NCBI RefSeq assembly: GCF_019578655.1
Contig: NC_063256.1
Location: 1,054,001-1,118,000, forward strand
Length of the DNA stretch: 64,000 bases
Reading direction: 5' to 3'
Source of the DNA: Ricinus communis
Lineage: Eukaryota; Streptophyta; Magnoliopsida; Malpighiales; Euphorbiaceae
Positions 31,701-42,040 of the stretch are shown one piece after another. The translations under genes were made by a program, and so were the position numbers. Every line of letters begins with the position of its first letter. Position 1 is the first letter of the stretch. Under the pieces are notes generated by a model. The model saw nothing but the letters and a program-made list of their open reading frames with translations. It was not told where the DNA came from and ran no database searches.

Positions 31701-33219
31701 GTAAACTCTTCTCATAAGCTCAAAACATATCATACCTTCCTTCATCAAGCCAGCATGGCCACAAGCGTTTAACAGTCCGATGAACGTTATATCATCTGGT
31801 TTGCTCCCCACCCTCTCCATCTCTATAAGAAAATGTAAAGCTAATTCACCCATGCCGTGAATGGCCAATCCATTTATCATGGCATTCCAATGATCAGCAG
31901 TTTTTCCTTTTATGCCCTCAAAGACCAACATGGCATTCTCTGCGCTGCCACATTTAGAATACATGTCAATCAAAGCAACACCGAGTTTCTCCTCCAGGGA
32001 AAACCCATTTTCCTGTATATAGCAATGTATTTCAACCCCTTTTTCAATATGCCCTAACTGAGCAATTGCAGAAAGAACAATCAACAACGTGGCATTGTCA
32101 GGACACAGATTACTCTCTCTTTGCATATCATGAAAGATACCTAAAGCTTCCATGCAGTAGCCATTTTGTACGTAACCACTCATCATGGCATTACAAGCAA
32201 CAACATCTCTATCTGGCATGTTATCAAAAAATTTCCTAGCAATATCAACATAGCCTAATTTAGCATACCCATCAACCATGTTAGCCCAGCTAATTATAGT
32301 CCTTTCCGGCATCGTATCAAACAAAGCCTGAGCATCTTCCATCCTCCCACGTTTCGCACACCCATCAATCATTGAGTTCCACGAAATCAGATCTCTCTCA
32401 GGCATTTTCTCAAACAAATTCCAAGCAAGCTCGAATCCATTGTCTGACCGCATATACCCACTTAATAAAGAATTCCAAGAAACTAAATTTCTCCAATTAA
32501 TCGGCATAACATCATACAATTGACGTGCCAGGTCAATGTTACCATGCTTGACATAACCAGCTATCATCGAATTATATGAAACAGAGTCTCTCATGGGCAT
32601 TTTATCAAACACTTGACGTGCGTAATCTATGCATCGACATTTTACATACAACCCGATCAAGCAATTTTGCAAAAACACATCAGACCCGAATTTTAATTTT
32701 CTCAATAACCCATGAATTTGCATTCCTTCCTTAACCAACCCCAGTCGAGAACATGCTTTCAAGACCAAAGAAACCGAAAACTTGTCCACAAAAACCCCAT
32801 TCTGAAGCATCAGAGAGAAAATTATTAACGCTTGTTTTGGGTCATTTCCATGAGAGTGAGTCTTGATTACAGCATTCCAGAGAAAAGGGTCCTCTTTTTC
32901 TCGTGCACCGATAATATAAGCATGACGTGTAAAGAAAATATAGCGAGCAAATTCGTGAAGTGCCACGTTTGGTGAGGAAGAGAGAGACAGTATGATTTTA
33001 GTAGTTAAAGAAGTGTTTTTGATAAACCCAGTTGTTATCATCCTTGCATGGACTTGATTTATGTCGCTTGCAGTTTTGCATTTTCGGACAAGAATCAGAG
33101 TTGATAGCGGTGAATTCCACGGCTGTTGATTTGTACTGGCACAGATAAGCATTAATTGAGCTAAACTTCTCCGATCTCTAATTATTCAGAATGAATAGCC
33201 TGTCGCAGAAGATAGGGTT
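28739..33219. repeat. Duplicated block C, copy 1 (contains PPR gene)
   Basis: Matches 50034-54516. The first about 90 bases differ at four or five positions. The remaining about 4.4 kb shows only around eight differences, including non-coding sequence, that is about 99.8% identity. The left part of the block (23848-23881) is separated from it by the copia element. Between the element and the PPR stop (28739-31232) I see no supportable gene. 30141-30536 is CTG/CAG-rich, and 30700-30780 resembles a retroposon 3' end running into an A/T-rich tail. Confidence 0.95.
31233..33152 (-). CDS. CRR4-like PLS/E+-type pentatricopeptide repeat protein, copy 1
   Basis: Single-exon PPR protein of 639 residues, expected in an organelle as a site-specific RNA-editing factor. 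The opening residues and overall layout resemble Arabidopsis CRR4 (At2g45350), which edits the plastid ndhD start codon. Assignment to CRR4 rests on resemblance and synteny, not on a search. It has tandem P, L and S motifs (repeated SYNSMI.GYVK, SWNSMIDGCAK and VACNAMMSGYVQ-type units) from about residue 60, then the E region (VISACKTH-like VSACKTHQTF, LSNMYAGLHMWDEASRVR, MKERNLKKIPGCSWI) and an E+ end. There is no DYW deaminase domain, so it would need a partner. The protein is identical to copy 2 at 52530-54449. It keeps 360 bases of upstream sequence (33220-33579) missing from copy 2. Confidence 0.93.
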   Translation of the reverse strand: MLICASTNQQPWNSPLSTLILVRKCKTASDINQVHARMITTGFIKNTSLTTKIILSLSSSPNVALHEFARYIFFTRHAYIIGAREKEDPFLWNAVIKTHSHGNDPKQALIIFSLMLQNGVFVDKFSVSLVLKACSRLGLVKEGMQIHGLLRKLKFGSDVFLQNCLIGLYVKCRCIDYARQVFDKMPMRDSVSYNSMIAGYVKHGNIDLARQLYDVMPINWRNLVSWNSLLSGYMRSDNGFELAWNLFEKMPERDLISWNSMIDGCAKRGRMEDAQALFDTMPERTIISWANMVDGYAKLGYVDIARKFFDNMPDRDVVACNAMMSGYVQNGYCMEALGIFHDMQRESNLCPDNATLLIVLSAIAQLGHIEKGVEIHCYIQENGFSLEEKLGVALIDMYSKCGSAENAMLVFEGIKGKTADHWNAMINGLAIHGMGELALHFLIEMERVGSKPDDITFIGLLNACGHAGLMKEGMICFELMRRVYKVEPKLQHYGCMVDILSRAGHLKEASKFIEEMPIEPNDVIWRTLVSACKTHQTFTVGEPLAEHLIRLDASNSSSYVLLSNMYAGLHMWDEASRVRTMMKERNLKKIPGCSWIDLEGITHEFSVQDKSHPKVTEIYSLLDSVPTPNSELSYSGNYG

Positions 33220-33579
33220 AAACGGTATTCTAACGCCTATTCCGCGCGTCACTGGATAGGGCTGGGCATGGCATGGCATGGTAGGCCCAGACGGCTGAAA
33301 CAGGTCTAGTAAAATACATTCGAGGTAGTTAAGTAATTCTCATACGTAAATAGTAAAAATATAATATTTTTCATAAATAAAAATCCAGATTTTTGGAGCT
33401 CTGAGTTTTAATGCAACCGGAAATTTGGATTCTGTTTTAGTTATGGCCAAATACCTATTAAAATGTTTCAAATCTCAACAGTGATATGACTTAATTATAT
33501 ATATATAATATTCTTAAGAAAGTAAGTCCCGGGTGAATTTAATTAGGCACACAAATTCAAAATCATACGAAAACGAGAC
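33220..33579 (-). promoter_or_regulatory. Upstream segment present only at PPR copy 1
   Basis: Lies 67-427 bases upstream of the PPR copy 1 start and contains a site II-type TGGGCC (read on the minus strand, around 33281-33287). At copy 2 the sequences on either side are joined directly at about 54515 with a few bases of microhomology. Either an insertion here or a promoter deletion there; the second seems likelier, but I cannot decide. Confidence 0.55.
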
Positions 33580-34002
33580 TTTAATTACATGAGTAGGAGT
33601 AGTTTTTGTTTATGTCAGGGATGTAGTTGGCCAGCTAAAAAGTTTGTTTCCACATTGTTCATGTCTCTCCGTTTTCATTTGTTACATGAAAACAATAATT
33701 CTACACCAATTTTTCAGCTGATGAAATCTATTGAATTTGTTGCCAACTTATCTAATAAGGCATTTTTTTTAAGAAAAATTATGTCTTAAGAAAAAAGAAG
33801 AAGAAAACGGATGGACTTTTTCTTTTTTTTTTTCCAATTCTTTTAAAATCATTTTATTGATATCTTGATTTGGTTCTATGTTATGCAGTCGAACAAGACA
33901 GGCGGGTGATCTTTTTCAACAATGAGGAAGGTCAAAGCAAGGCAATTGTTTCTATATAATACTTAATTAACCGTTGATCTATTCACTACTGTAAGAAGCT
34001 GA
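33580..34002. repeat. Duplicated segment E, copy 1
   Basis: Matches 54515-54950 with about 6% substitutions plus small indels, much more diverged than the adjoining PPR block. No gene in it. Confidence 0.85.
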
Positions 34003-34170
34003 TTTTTTATAAAACAAAAAGACATTGTAATTATAATAAGCAGAGAAATATCGAAACCTCGGATGAGAGCAAAAATCAGGGATGATACTCAAATTCAAAT
34101 TTAATAACACTATTCTCAATATTAACTGTCAGATTTTAGACAATATTTACGATCTGCAAACGGTAGTTCG
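34003..34170. repeat. Repeat F, left copy
   Basis: About 170 bases, from a TATAAAACAAAAAGACATTG stretch to a CAAACGGTAG stretch. It recurs in direct orientation at 41309-41456 with about 10% differences and small deletions. The two copies bracket the B'-A' block. 34171-34433 has no feature I recognise. Confidence 0.8.
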
Positions 34171-34433
34171 TTTCCACCCCTCTATTTCCGCACGTCTTTT
34201 AAACGAATTGGCGTTCCATTACAATCCAATTATGGTTTGATAATATCTTATTGGTCCTTCATATATATATTTATTTTCTTTTTTTTTTTCTCATTTCAAA
34301 CTAGTGATTGTTTTTGTCTAATTCAAATGCTATTTTAAATTCAATCAATTTTGTCATGCTTTGTTTGCCGATAGAAGTGTATCCTAGCTTGTCAGCAAAG
34401 ATTTTCAGTAAATAATACGAATGCAGAGTTATT

Positions 34434-36780
34434 GAATTTTCATCTTTTGTCATTATTTATGTTGGGTACATCCTAATTAGATTTAACTAAACACCTCATG
34501 ATTCTTTGAACAATATTAAGGAGAAATACTACCTCCGGATCAAACTAAATAGTATACGAAAGTGCTTGAACCCTATAGTCTAGGCCTCATTGGCTTGAAT
34601 TTTTAGTCGCATATCACATACAAATTCTAATTATTAATCAAATTCTTCTTTACACCCATTTCAATGAGAGACCATGTTTCTCCTGAATCATAAAATTATC
34701 GATCTTTTATCCATAAAACATGTCCAACCAATTGCGAAAATACTACAATGTTTATTAGGCAGACGACATTACAAATAACTACTTCACAGCTTCGATACAG
34801 GAATGCGATTGCTTAACATTCTTTGCTTCGCATTCAATTACAAACAGAAGAATTATGCAACTAAACTCCCTTAACCAAGTAATTCCAGCACTAAAAAACT
34901 TCATACTTTCTCATCTAAATACCTAAACAGTCAGAATAGGTTACTTCCAAAACTTTCTTCATTTCCCTCAGAAATTTGGAAATCAGTTGTACAACTTAAA
35001 AGAATGTCTATATCAACCTATGTACATATAAAACATCACTCACAAAAATTAGATTCATCAAAAGTTTTAATTCTACTTTTTCATTTTTGATGCCTGAATC
35101 AATTTCATTCATTCACCATAAGCTATATGCATAGTGTAGCATGCCAAATACATGACACAAAACAACAAGGGCCTTTCGTAACTAGAACCGATCATTTCAT
35201 GGGTGTGAAAATAATCATAATCATGTTATGTTGAAAACGATATTGGTAGTCTATCTGGCCATCAATCGATCCTTTCAAAGTACTTTACGAGCACAACACC
35301 ATCAAAACCTTCAGTCAAGATCACCCTATTGTCCGATATGTAAAGCTTCATTCCATCTGAAGTCAACAAAACAACAAAAAATGTTTTAAAAGAAAGAACA
35401 GCAATTTTCATTCATGAATTCCTAACTAGCAAATGAAAGGTAGAAATTTTTTAACTTGCATACTGTTCACTATATGCTAAAGATGTCAAAAGTTAGGCTA
35501 ATCTACCTTCTAGAGCCTTTTTCACATCAAGATATATCAAAACATTCACATTCCGCCTCATACCTGAAAGACAAAAGAATCAATTCAATCATCAAAAGAT
35601 GCACTTTCTACAAGAATCACTAGAAGAATTGATCTTGTATTTGAAAAACTATAATATATGCTCTGATTGCTACTACAGTGATCCTTCTTGTTTCCCTTTA
35701 TCAGCATCCTTCAACTTAAACTACAAATGACCTTCAGCATAAATCCACTATTTGACATGTTGAATGCTAGACACCGAAGGATCATCTAGTAAGCATGCCC
35801 AATAAGCTGTCAGGTGATTGCACAAAATTATCCAATAAATGTACGAATTCCGAGGAAATAGAATCCTCACATGATCGTAATACTTAATTAGGATCTTCAA
35901 CATGCACAATTAGAGACCCAGTATTATTACTAAGTTTGATAATTATCAAAACAAAATTGACGGAAAATAAGATGGAGGTAACACAGCACGTCTTCACAAT
36001 ACAAGGTCATGAATAGTAAGAGAATAATGAATTATACGATTGAAGAGAAACCCTACCACTAATTTCTTCACCATCAGTTGGCAAGCCACATGAGAAGTGA
36101 ATATGCAATCTTTGCATGCGCTTTAAGCCAGACTCCAAAATAGATTCCAAATTCTTCTTATAGGTTCCATGTACGCACACTACAACCGCATGAAAAGATC
36201 AGTAAATATATACAAAAACCTTAGAGTATATAAGTAAAAGAAAAGGGAGAAGTATCATATGATAGAACAATGATATTGCACAAATTATTTGTTTCCACCT
36301 GGTATTTCATCAGCTAAAATAATTGGCTTCAGTAAACTTGCAGATTCAACTGTCTGCGCACTCATAAGAAAGGCATTCAAGCATACATTCAATCAAAGAG
36401 AAATCAAGGCATGTCAGGATTTATTACAACAATGGAAAAATCTAACAATTGTACCAAAAGGATTTGTCACCTTTATTGTGTGGCCTTGGTTTGCACGTAT
36501 CAGAAGCTCCCCATTTTCCTATAGGAGGCTGAATCGCTGCTTATTATCCCTTCTGACAGCCTGAAATTTCAAACATACAAAATTATAACCTAGGGCAGCT
36601 TGTGCAAGAAAATATAATTTGATACAAGAATTAAGAAGTAGATGGTGAAGATAAAGGTGTAGATGTCAGGCAAGCAAAATATATCAACAGACCTGGAAAG
36701 TAATAAAAGCAGACCAATGCTTATTATCCCTTCTCTAAAATCCTTTTCAACAATGGCTAGATTAAGCAAAAAAAAAAAGA
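34434..36780. repeat. Duplicated block B' (transposed copy)
   Basis: Copy of 17062-19445. It begins at GAATTTTC, the very point where block A ends at the original locus. Near its right end a 41-base stretch of the original is replaced by about ten bases (CTTATTATCC) that also occur nearby at 36538-36549, which looks like templated filler. Confidence 0.92.
35226..36560 (-). pseudogene. tRNA 2'-phosphotransferase fragment (exons 4-8), broken
   Basis: Holds copies of exons 4 to 8 of the gene at 17868-20434. Exons 1-3, including the LRH catalytic residues, were never included in the block. Exon 4 carries a nonsense codon (CTA TAG, where the parent has CTA GAG) and exon 8 carries another (GAT TGA, parent GAA TCA) near the end. 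The exon 7 start reads GMRRN, where the parent has GMRWN, so the copy may preserve the older residue at that site. Not functional. Confidence 0.9.
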
Positions 36781-36868
36781 AAAAAAAAAAACAATGGCTA
36801 GACGCACAGCCCTTGGTAGCACTGGACATTTTATGATCTTTCGTTAACATTTCTATGATCGTTAACAT
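36720..36868. other. B'/A' junction with filler sequence
   Basis: Links the end of block B' to the start of A'. It contains a second short copy of the ACAATGGCTAGA sequence, an A-tract, about 35 bases of unknown origin, and an extra partial copy of the first about 30 bases of A' (CTTTCGTTAACATTTCTATGATCG repeated). Such short local repeats are typical of template-switching end joining. Confidence 0.75.
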
Positions 36869-39800
36869 TTTGTGATTGTTCTTTCGTTAACATTTCTATG
36901 ATCGTTCATTGCCCAGTTATTGTCTTTTCATATATGTTAATTGATGCTATATACGGAGTATCATGTCCTGTGTCCAAGAAGATTTTTGTTGAGCTGTATC
37001 AAAGAAAAACAGAACCTTCATTTTCTTCTATTTCTATTTTTGAAATATGTAATTGTTGTAGTTTTGGCATTGTAGAATTCATGACTGGTAGAACATATGC
37101 TGATTGTTGGGCATGTATTTTTTCCTGTGCAACTTCAATAAAATTGTACACGTTGATTTGGCATTGTGCTTCTCTAACTGGATGAACTAAAATATTGATT
37201 CACTCATGTTTTCACTATCTTTTTCTTTTCCTGTCATTTAAAGGCTGCTTTGTTAAGACTATGCGCGCGTGTGTGTGTATAGCAATGTGTTCGGTTGCAT
37301 TTACTTCTTATCCTTGTTTAATGCAAAGATCTTTCCTTTTAGAACACCCTCCCTTTAATCCGAGGGAATTGTAAATCCTTGTTCCATGATATGCTGGCAA
37401 TTATTAGCAATCTGTAGAAGCATGACGCTATGTGGTTACATGTTCTGGCTTAAGTAATCTAATATATGTGTGTGCTATGTGGTCACCTGCAATCCTGAAT
37501 TTTGTTTTGAGGTTTGCCTTCTTTTCTTCTTAAAACCTATTTTTCTATCATCCCACAGTTTTATGCTTTGTGACTTCGAGTTAGAATTCATTGTGGGCTT
37601 CTGGCTTATAGGATATGAGTACAGTATGTATGTTGCACTGTGCTGCAATCAGGATTGCTTCCTTCTCATAGTTCTCAGTATCCTGAAAAACAAACATTGT
37701 TGGGTTAGTTTGAGCTACACTGCTCTTGCGTACTCCAGCCATATAGTGTTTCCAATGTAAACCATGTATTGCATATATTGAATTTCATCATTCAATTTTA
37801 GTTATTCACTTGCCATATGAAAATATATGAGTCTGTTATTGAGCAATGAATTTTTTGTTACTGAGTTTCCTGCTGCCTTTGATTTGTCTTTCATTAACTG
37901 CTTGATTGTTTTTACTTCTAATCTGTGTAACTGGCCTAACTATGTAGGAGACTGAAGTGGTCCTTTTTTTTTTCTTTATCTCTTTTCCCTTGGAGACAAA
38001 AAGAATCACTAGTCTTTCTGAGCATCAACTACCATCATCCTGACTATAGTCTAGGCTAGAGAGAATTATGATAAAGTTGGTTGTGCAATGAATGTTCTTT
38101 CATGGAAATGTGCTTAGTTCACAAGATAGGAAGAAAAGTTTCGAGGATTGGTTTGCACATTCATATAACTGGAATCTAGTAGCAGGAAACTGTCTTTCTA
38201 CAGACCTGCACTGTAAAGATATGATAGGCAGAACCTCTTCATCCCCACTTGCTTAAAACTTAATATGTATATATATATATATATATATAGTCATGGACGG
38301 TATATTGTTGAGAAATTTGAGCTCAATCTTCACAGATGCGTAGATTTGTAAGAGATGCATGGTTAAGTACATGAACCATAATTTTTTCAATATTGTAGAT
38401 CCCGTGACACTGGTAATAGTTTTTGCATTTATAAGGTCAGGACCAGCTTTTTGAACCTTACCAAAACTACTTACTACGAAGACAACAGGGTTCAATCTGA
38501 AATGTAGCATTACCTTTCTTTTTCTCATATTAGCATCAAAACTTTTCATTGGGCGCAATGCATTTTGAATCATCCATGCTGATTGCATCACACTCTATTC
38601 AAATAGTGAGTGAGTTTGTAACATCTTATTGCCGCAGAAGCACTCCCCAATTTCCCGATGAAGAAGTCTAAACTACATACTAGAGCTCATACTGGCCTTT
38701 CATAAATTATTAAGCAAGCATCATAAATTAACTTTTTCATTTCTGAAGTTACGTGATCAAACAAAACTGTAAACGCACTTTTATAAGAAACCTATCAAAT
38801 GCTAAATAAGTAACGATTGCCGCCAGCCAAAATAAAAATCAAGAGAATTTAAAAAAATAAGAAGCAAGTATTACATATCAGAAATCATACTTAGTTCTAC
38901 CACTCATTAAAATAAGGCACAACATATCAGAAATGTCAGAAGCAGATCTGAAGAAATTCCATGATTCGAGCATTAGACGTTTCCTTGATCCCTTAAAATG
39001 CACCACCTTGACATCCAAAGGCATTCCGTGAAATTGACCTGCTCCCTCAGGTGGTGTCCAATTATATGTAGCACATGGTAGAAAGAGGACTGATGCACCT
39101 CCCATCTCATCCATAAAAGCCTGTGCTTTACGAAATCTCGACAGATCAAAGCCAGGGTGTGATCTTATGACCCACGCAAGAGCTAACTGATCTCCAAGCA
39201 TTCGAGAAGCATTCATGTACTTGGAAGTGTAGACTTCTAGCACATGCTGAAGGAAAATCTTTGCTCTACAGCCAATTTATATCATGAGCAAGTGTCAAAA
39301 ATTTAACAATTTAATTTCTATTTGCCTAGAATTTGGAGAACATAAGGAAAGAAAAAAGAAGGGGAGAAAGCCAAATGACAATTGTTTCTCCCAAGTTATA
39401 TACCAAAAAACCCAAAAAAAGACTCAATTTAATCACTATCCTAGCTAACCCACAAGGTTGTGCAGGATCAGAATTAGAGTCTGAAGAACCTAGGCAAACC
39501 AAACAAAAGAATTATCCAAACAGTTTTTGCAATCCAATTAATCACAGTGAAAAAAGGAATACTAGCAAATGCAAATTACATACCTCAAAATTGACTCGGC
39601 AGTCCCCCTTACTGCAATAAACCCAGAATTTAAAGGCTGCTCTTTGTTGTTGCGGAAGGTGAGGGCTATATGGAAATTTCGATATTCATGAAAAATGCGC
39701 CCGAGGTCATCAACCACAGCTATATCTGAGTCTGTAAAGATGTAATGGCTTTTATGAACTGGGTTCTTAGCAAGCTCCTTGAGCTTCGTGTCTAGAAAAT

Positions 39801-41164
39801 TCTACATAAACAACATACAAATTGCAAAAGAGAAATTCATACGCTCATCAGCAGTATGCATATTTTGGAAGAAAATAAGATAAAGCACTGCAATGGAGTT
39901 AATTAGGACTTGTTGGCTTGGTGGGAAGTAAGAATATCAGGAAATCTTGTGCAGGATAAAAACAAAAGCAAGAATAAGAAGGTTCATAAAAGATGCCATA
40001 GAAACAAAACAACAAATTCAAAACAGAAATATTCTACCTATTTGGCAATGCGATGAGCTCTTACAATGTAAGATCTGATTCTTTGAAGCATCAACTTTTC
40101 TCTAGAATATTCTCCCTGAATAGGATACAGAGTAACTTTATCTCTTTGCAGCAAGAGATCAGATGCTGGATCAGTTAGGATGATAACATTGCTTTGAGGC
40201 ATAGTCACCTGAAATTGTACTTCTGAAATAAGAGTCGCAATAACTACATAATGGAAGCAAGTGGACATGGTTCTGATAAACTATTACATAGATATGATTC
40301 GGTAGATATTAGGCAGAGCATACAAAATTGAGAAGAAATTATATAACTTCCAAAGGCTAACAAAATGTCATCACATATATTATACATTTCGATTAAAACA
40401 TTTTCAAGCATGACTTCAACGGAATCAATTACCTGAATGAAATTAATGAATACATTCAAAATGGCCATTGACCTCTCTGTCTTACTGTAAGAAACATTCC
40501 CAACAGTGACAAAGTTTGATGATCTATCATTAGGAAGAGAATCCAGTGAAGTGTTGTAAATGGTAAAGACGGTAACAAATGCAACGTTATCTCCAACATT
40601 GGAGCCAGAGGAAGAATCCAGCAAATGGGTTTTGTTGAGAGCTTTGGAGCCTAGACAACATTAAAAACATGAATCACATATACAACAAGCAAAACAACAG
40701 TAACTATGCAAGAAACAATAACAAGTAAAAGAAAAGTAAAGACTATAAGAAACCTTCACATTGCAACCGATCAGGCAAGCCTTGGCCAGCAGCAGGCCCA
40801 AGAACCAGATGATCAGACTTTTTATTCCGATTCTTCTGGGGAGCTTCAGTGACCGAGTTCGAATGCAATTCCAGCACTAAAATCAATTTTATTTTTTAAA
40901 ATTTTAAAAAATAAAGCAACAATTTAGTTCATGTATCGGATAATGAATAAATAGAAATATAAAACATAAGGAGAAGGGAGGGAGGACAAATCACCAGAGA
41001 AGATATGAAAGATGACGAGAAGCAGAAAGAAAGAAAGGATGAAACGACGCCATCCACTCCATGTTCTCATTCTTAATCAATATTTCTATTGGATCTTAAA
41101 GTTCAATAACCATACGCACTGAAGTTGTTCCTAAGAAAAAGGGAATATTAAATACTAGAGAATT
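36869..41164. repeat. Duplicated block A' (transposed copy)
   Basis: Copy of 12764-17066, starting in GAE 3' untranslated sequence although no GAE coding region is present. It ends at GAGAATT, the A/B boundary of the source. The region 36869-38877 has no supportable gene; open frames there match frames in the GAE 3' flank and are unlikely to be coding. A (TA)n run lies at about 38266-38288. Confidence 0.93.
38878..41070 (-). CDS. Glycosyltransferase-like protein, copy 2, intact
   Basis: Homologue of an uncharacterised plant membrane-anchored glycosyltransferase-like family (Arabidopsis At2g45320 by position). Six exons: 40995-41070, 40754-40876, 40433-40650, 40065-40208, 39584-39801 and 38878-39265, giving 388 residues with no stop. 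The N-terminus (MRTWSGWRRFIL...) is a basic cap with one hydrophobic anchor of about 16 residues, so a type II Golgi protein is likely. The motif HYIFTDSDIAVVDD in exon 5 is the probable nucleotide-sugar/metal DxD site. The conserved tail has ATYNWTPPEGAGQFHG and VVHFKGSRK. It differs from copy 1 at about 18 residues, some non-conservative (P to R beside FHIALTF, two W changes in exon 2), so constraint may be relaxed. Only about 95 bases of the original upstream sequence came with it. Confidence 0.85.
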
Positions 41165-41308
41165 AGCAAACCAAACCATAAACAAACACGATAGAGAAAG
41201 CTGACAAGTCAAGAATGAATTGATTTCGACCCTAATATTTGAAACTAACTGCAGAATTAAGCAAGTCGTATAAAACGCTAATGATAAATGTAAAACGATA
41301 TATATTTT

Positions 41309-41456
41309 TTTTTATAAAACAAAAAGACATTGTAATTATAATAAGCAGAGAAATATCGGAACCTCGGATGAGAGAATACTCAAATTCAGATCTAATAACG
41401 CCATTCTGTATATTAGCTGTCAGATTTTGGACAATATTTAAACGGTAGATCGTTTC
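41309..41456. repeat. Repeat F', right copy
   Basis: Direct copy of 34003-34170 with small deletions. It joins the DUF1442 fragment at TTTC (about 41452-41456), a short microhomology. The 140 bases between A' and F' (41165-41308) show nothing recognisable. Confidence 0.8.
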
Positions 41457-42040
41457 ATGGTGGTGGATTGCAAACGGAGGGAATTTATTAGGGTTTTGAG
41501 GTTTGCTAAGTTGAGTAATAAATGTGCTGTTTTAGTACAAAAGAATGCCTATCAAAGTTGTTTTACCGGGTTTAGATGGCATGGAGTGCTAGAGAGAGGG
41601 ACACGTGTTGTCAGATCAGTGTTTTTGTCAGTCGGTAACAGATTCATATTGGGAGCACCACCACTACTATAGCCGGTGCTGCGAGTTTGAAAAGGAGCAG
41701 TAGCCGTTGGATTAAGTGCGTAGATCAAAAGTCAGGCGAGGAGCACGTGTTTCGTGGTTAATTTTATGATGGTGGGTTTTCCAAGTTCAATCGAATTAAG
41801 AATATGGCAATGACCACCCATTTAATTTCACTAATTGGATACCAAAATCAAAACTGTGGAGTAAAAGGGTGTAAGCTTTAGAAACCAGATGTCATGTGCT
41901 ATGGTTCAGGTTCAAGAAAAAAGATGAATATATCCTTGTTTTGTTAGTTAGATGTATTATATGGGCTGGCTAATTTGGTTAGTATCGATTGCATGAGAAA
42001 TTAGGAAATGTTTTTGAAGATGGTGACTGTGATTTATAAA
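41456..42040 (+). pseudogene. DUF1442 gene 3' fragment (unit 1 of tandem duplication)
   Basis: Matches 57893-58486, that is the C-terminal half of the DUF1442 gene at 57445-58207 plus its 3' flank. The 5' half is absent. A 10-base deletion around 41640 shifts the frame, and several substitutions lie in the coding part; the last about 330 bases look identical to the parent. It ends at GATTTATAAA, where RPS13 intron sequence begins. Confidence 0.9.

Noticed and set aside
31857..32057. Plus-strand frame inside the PPR gene (and its twin at 53154-53354)
   Set aside because: Antisense shadow of a clear 639-residue PPR frame.
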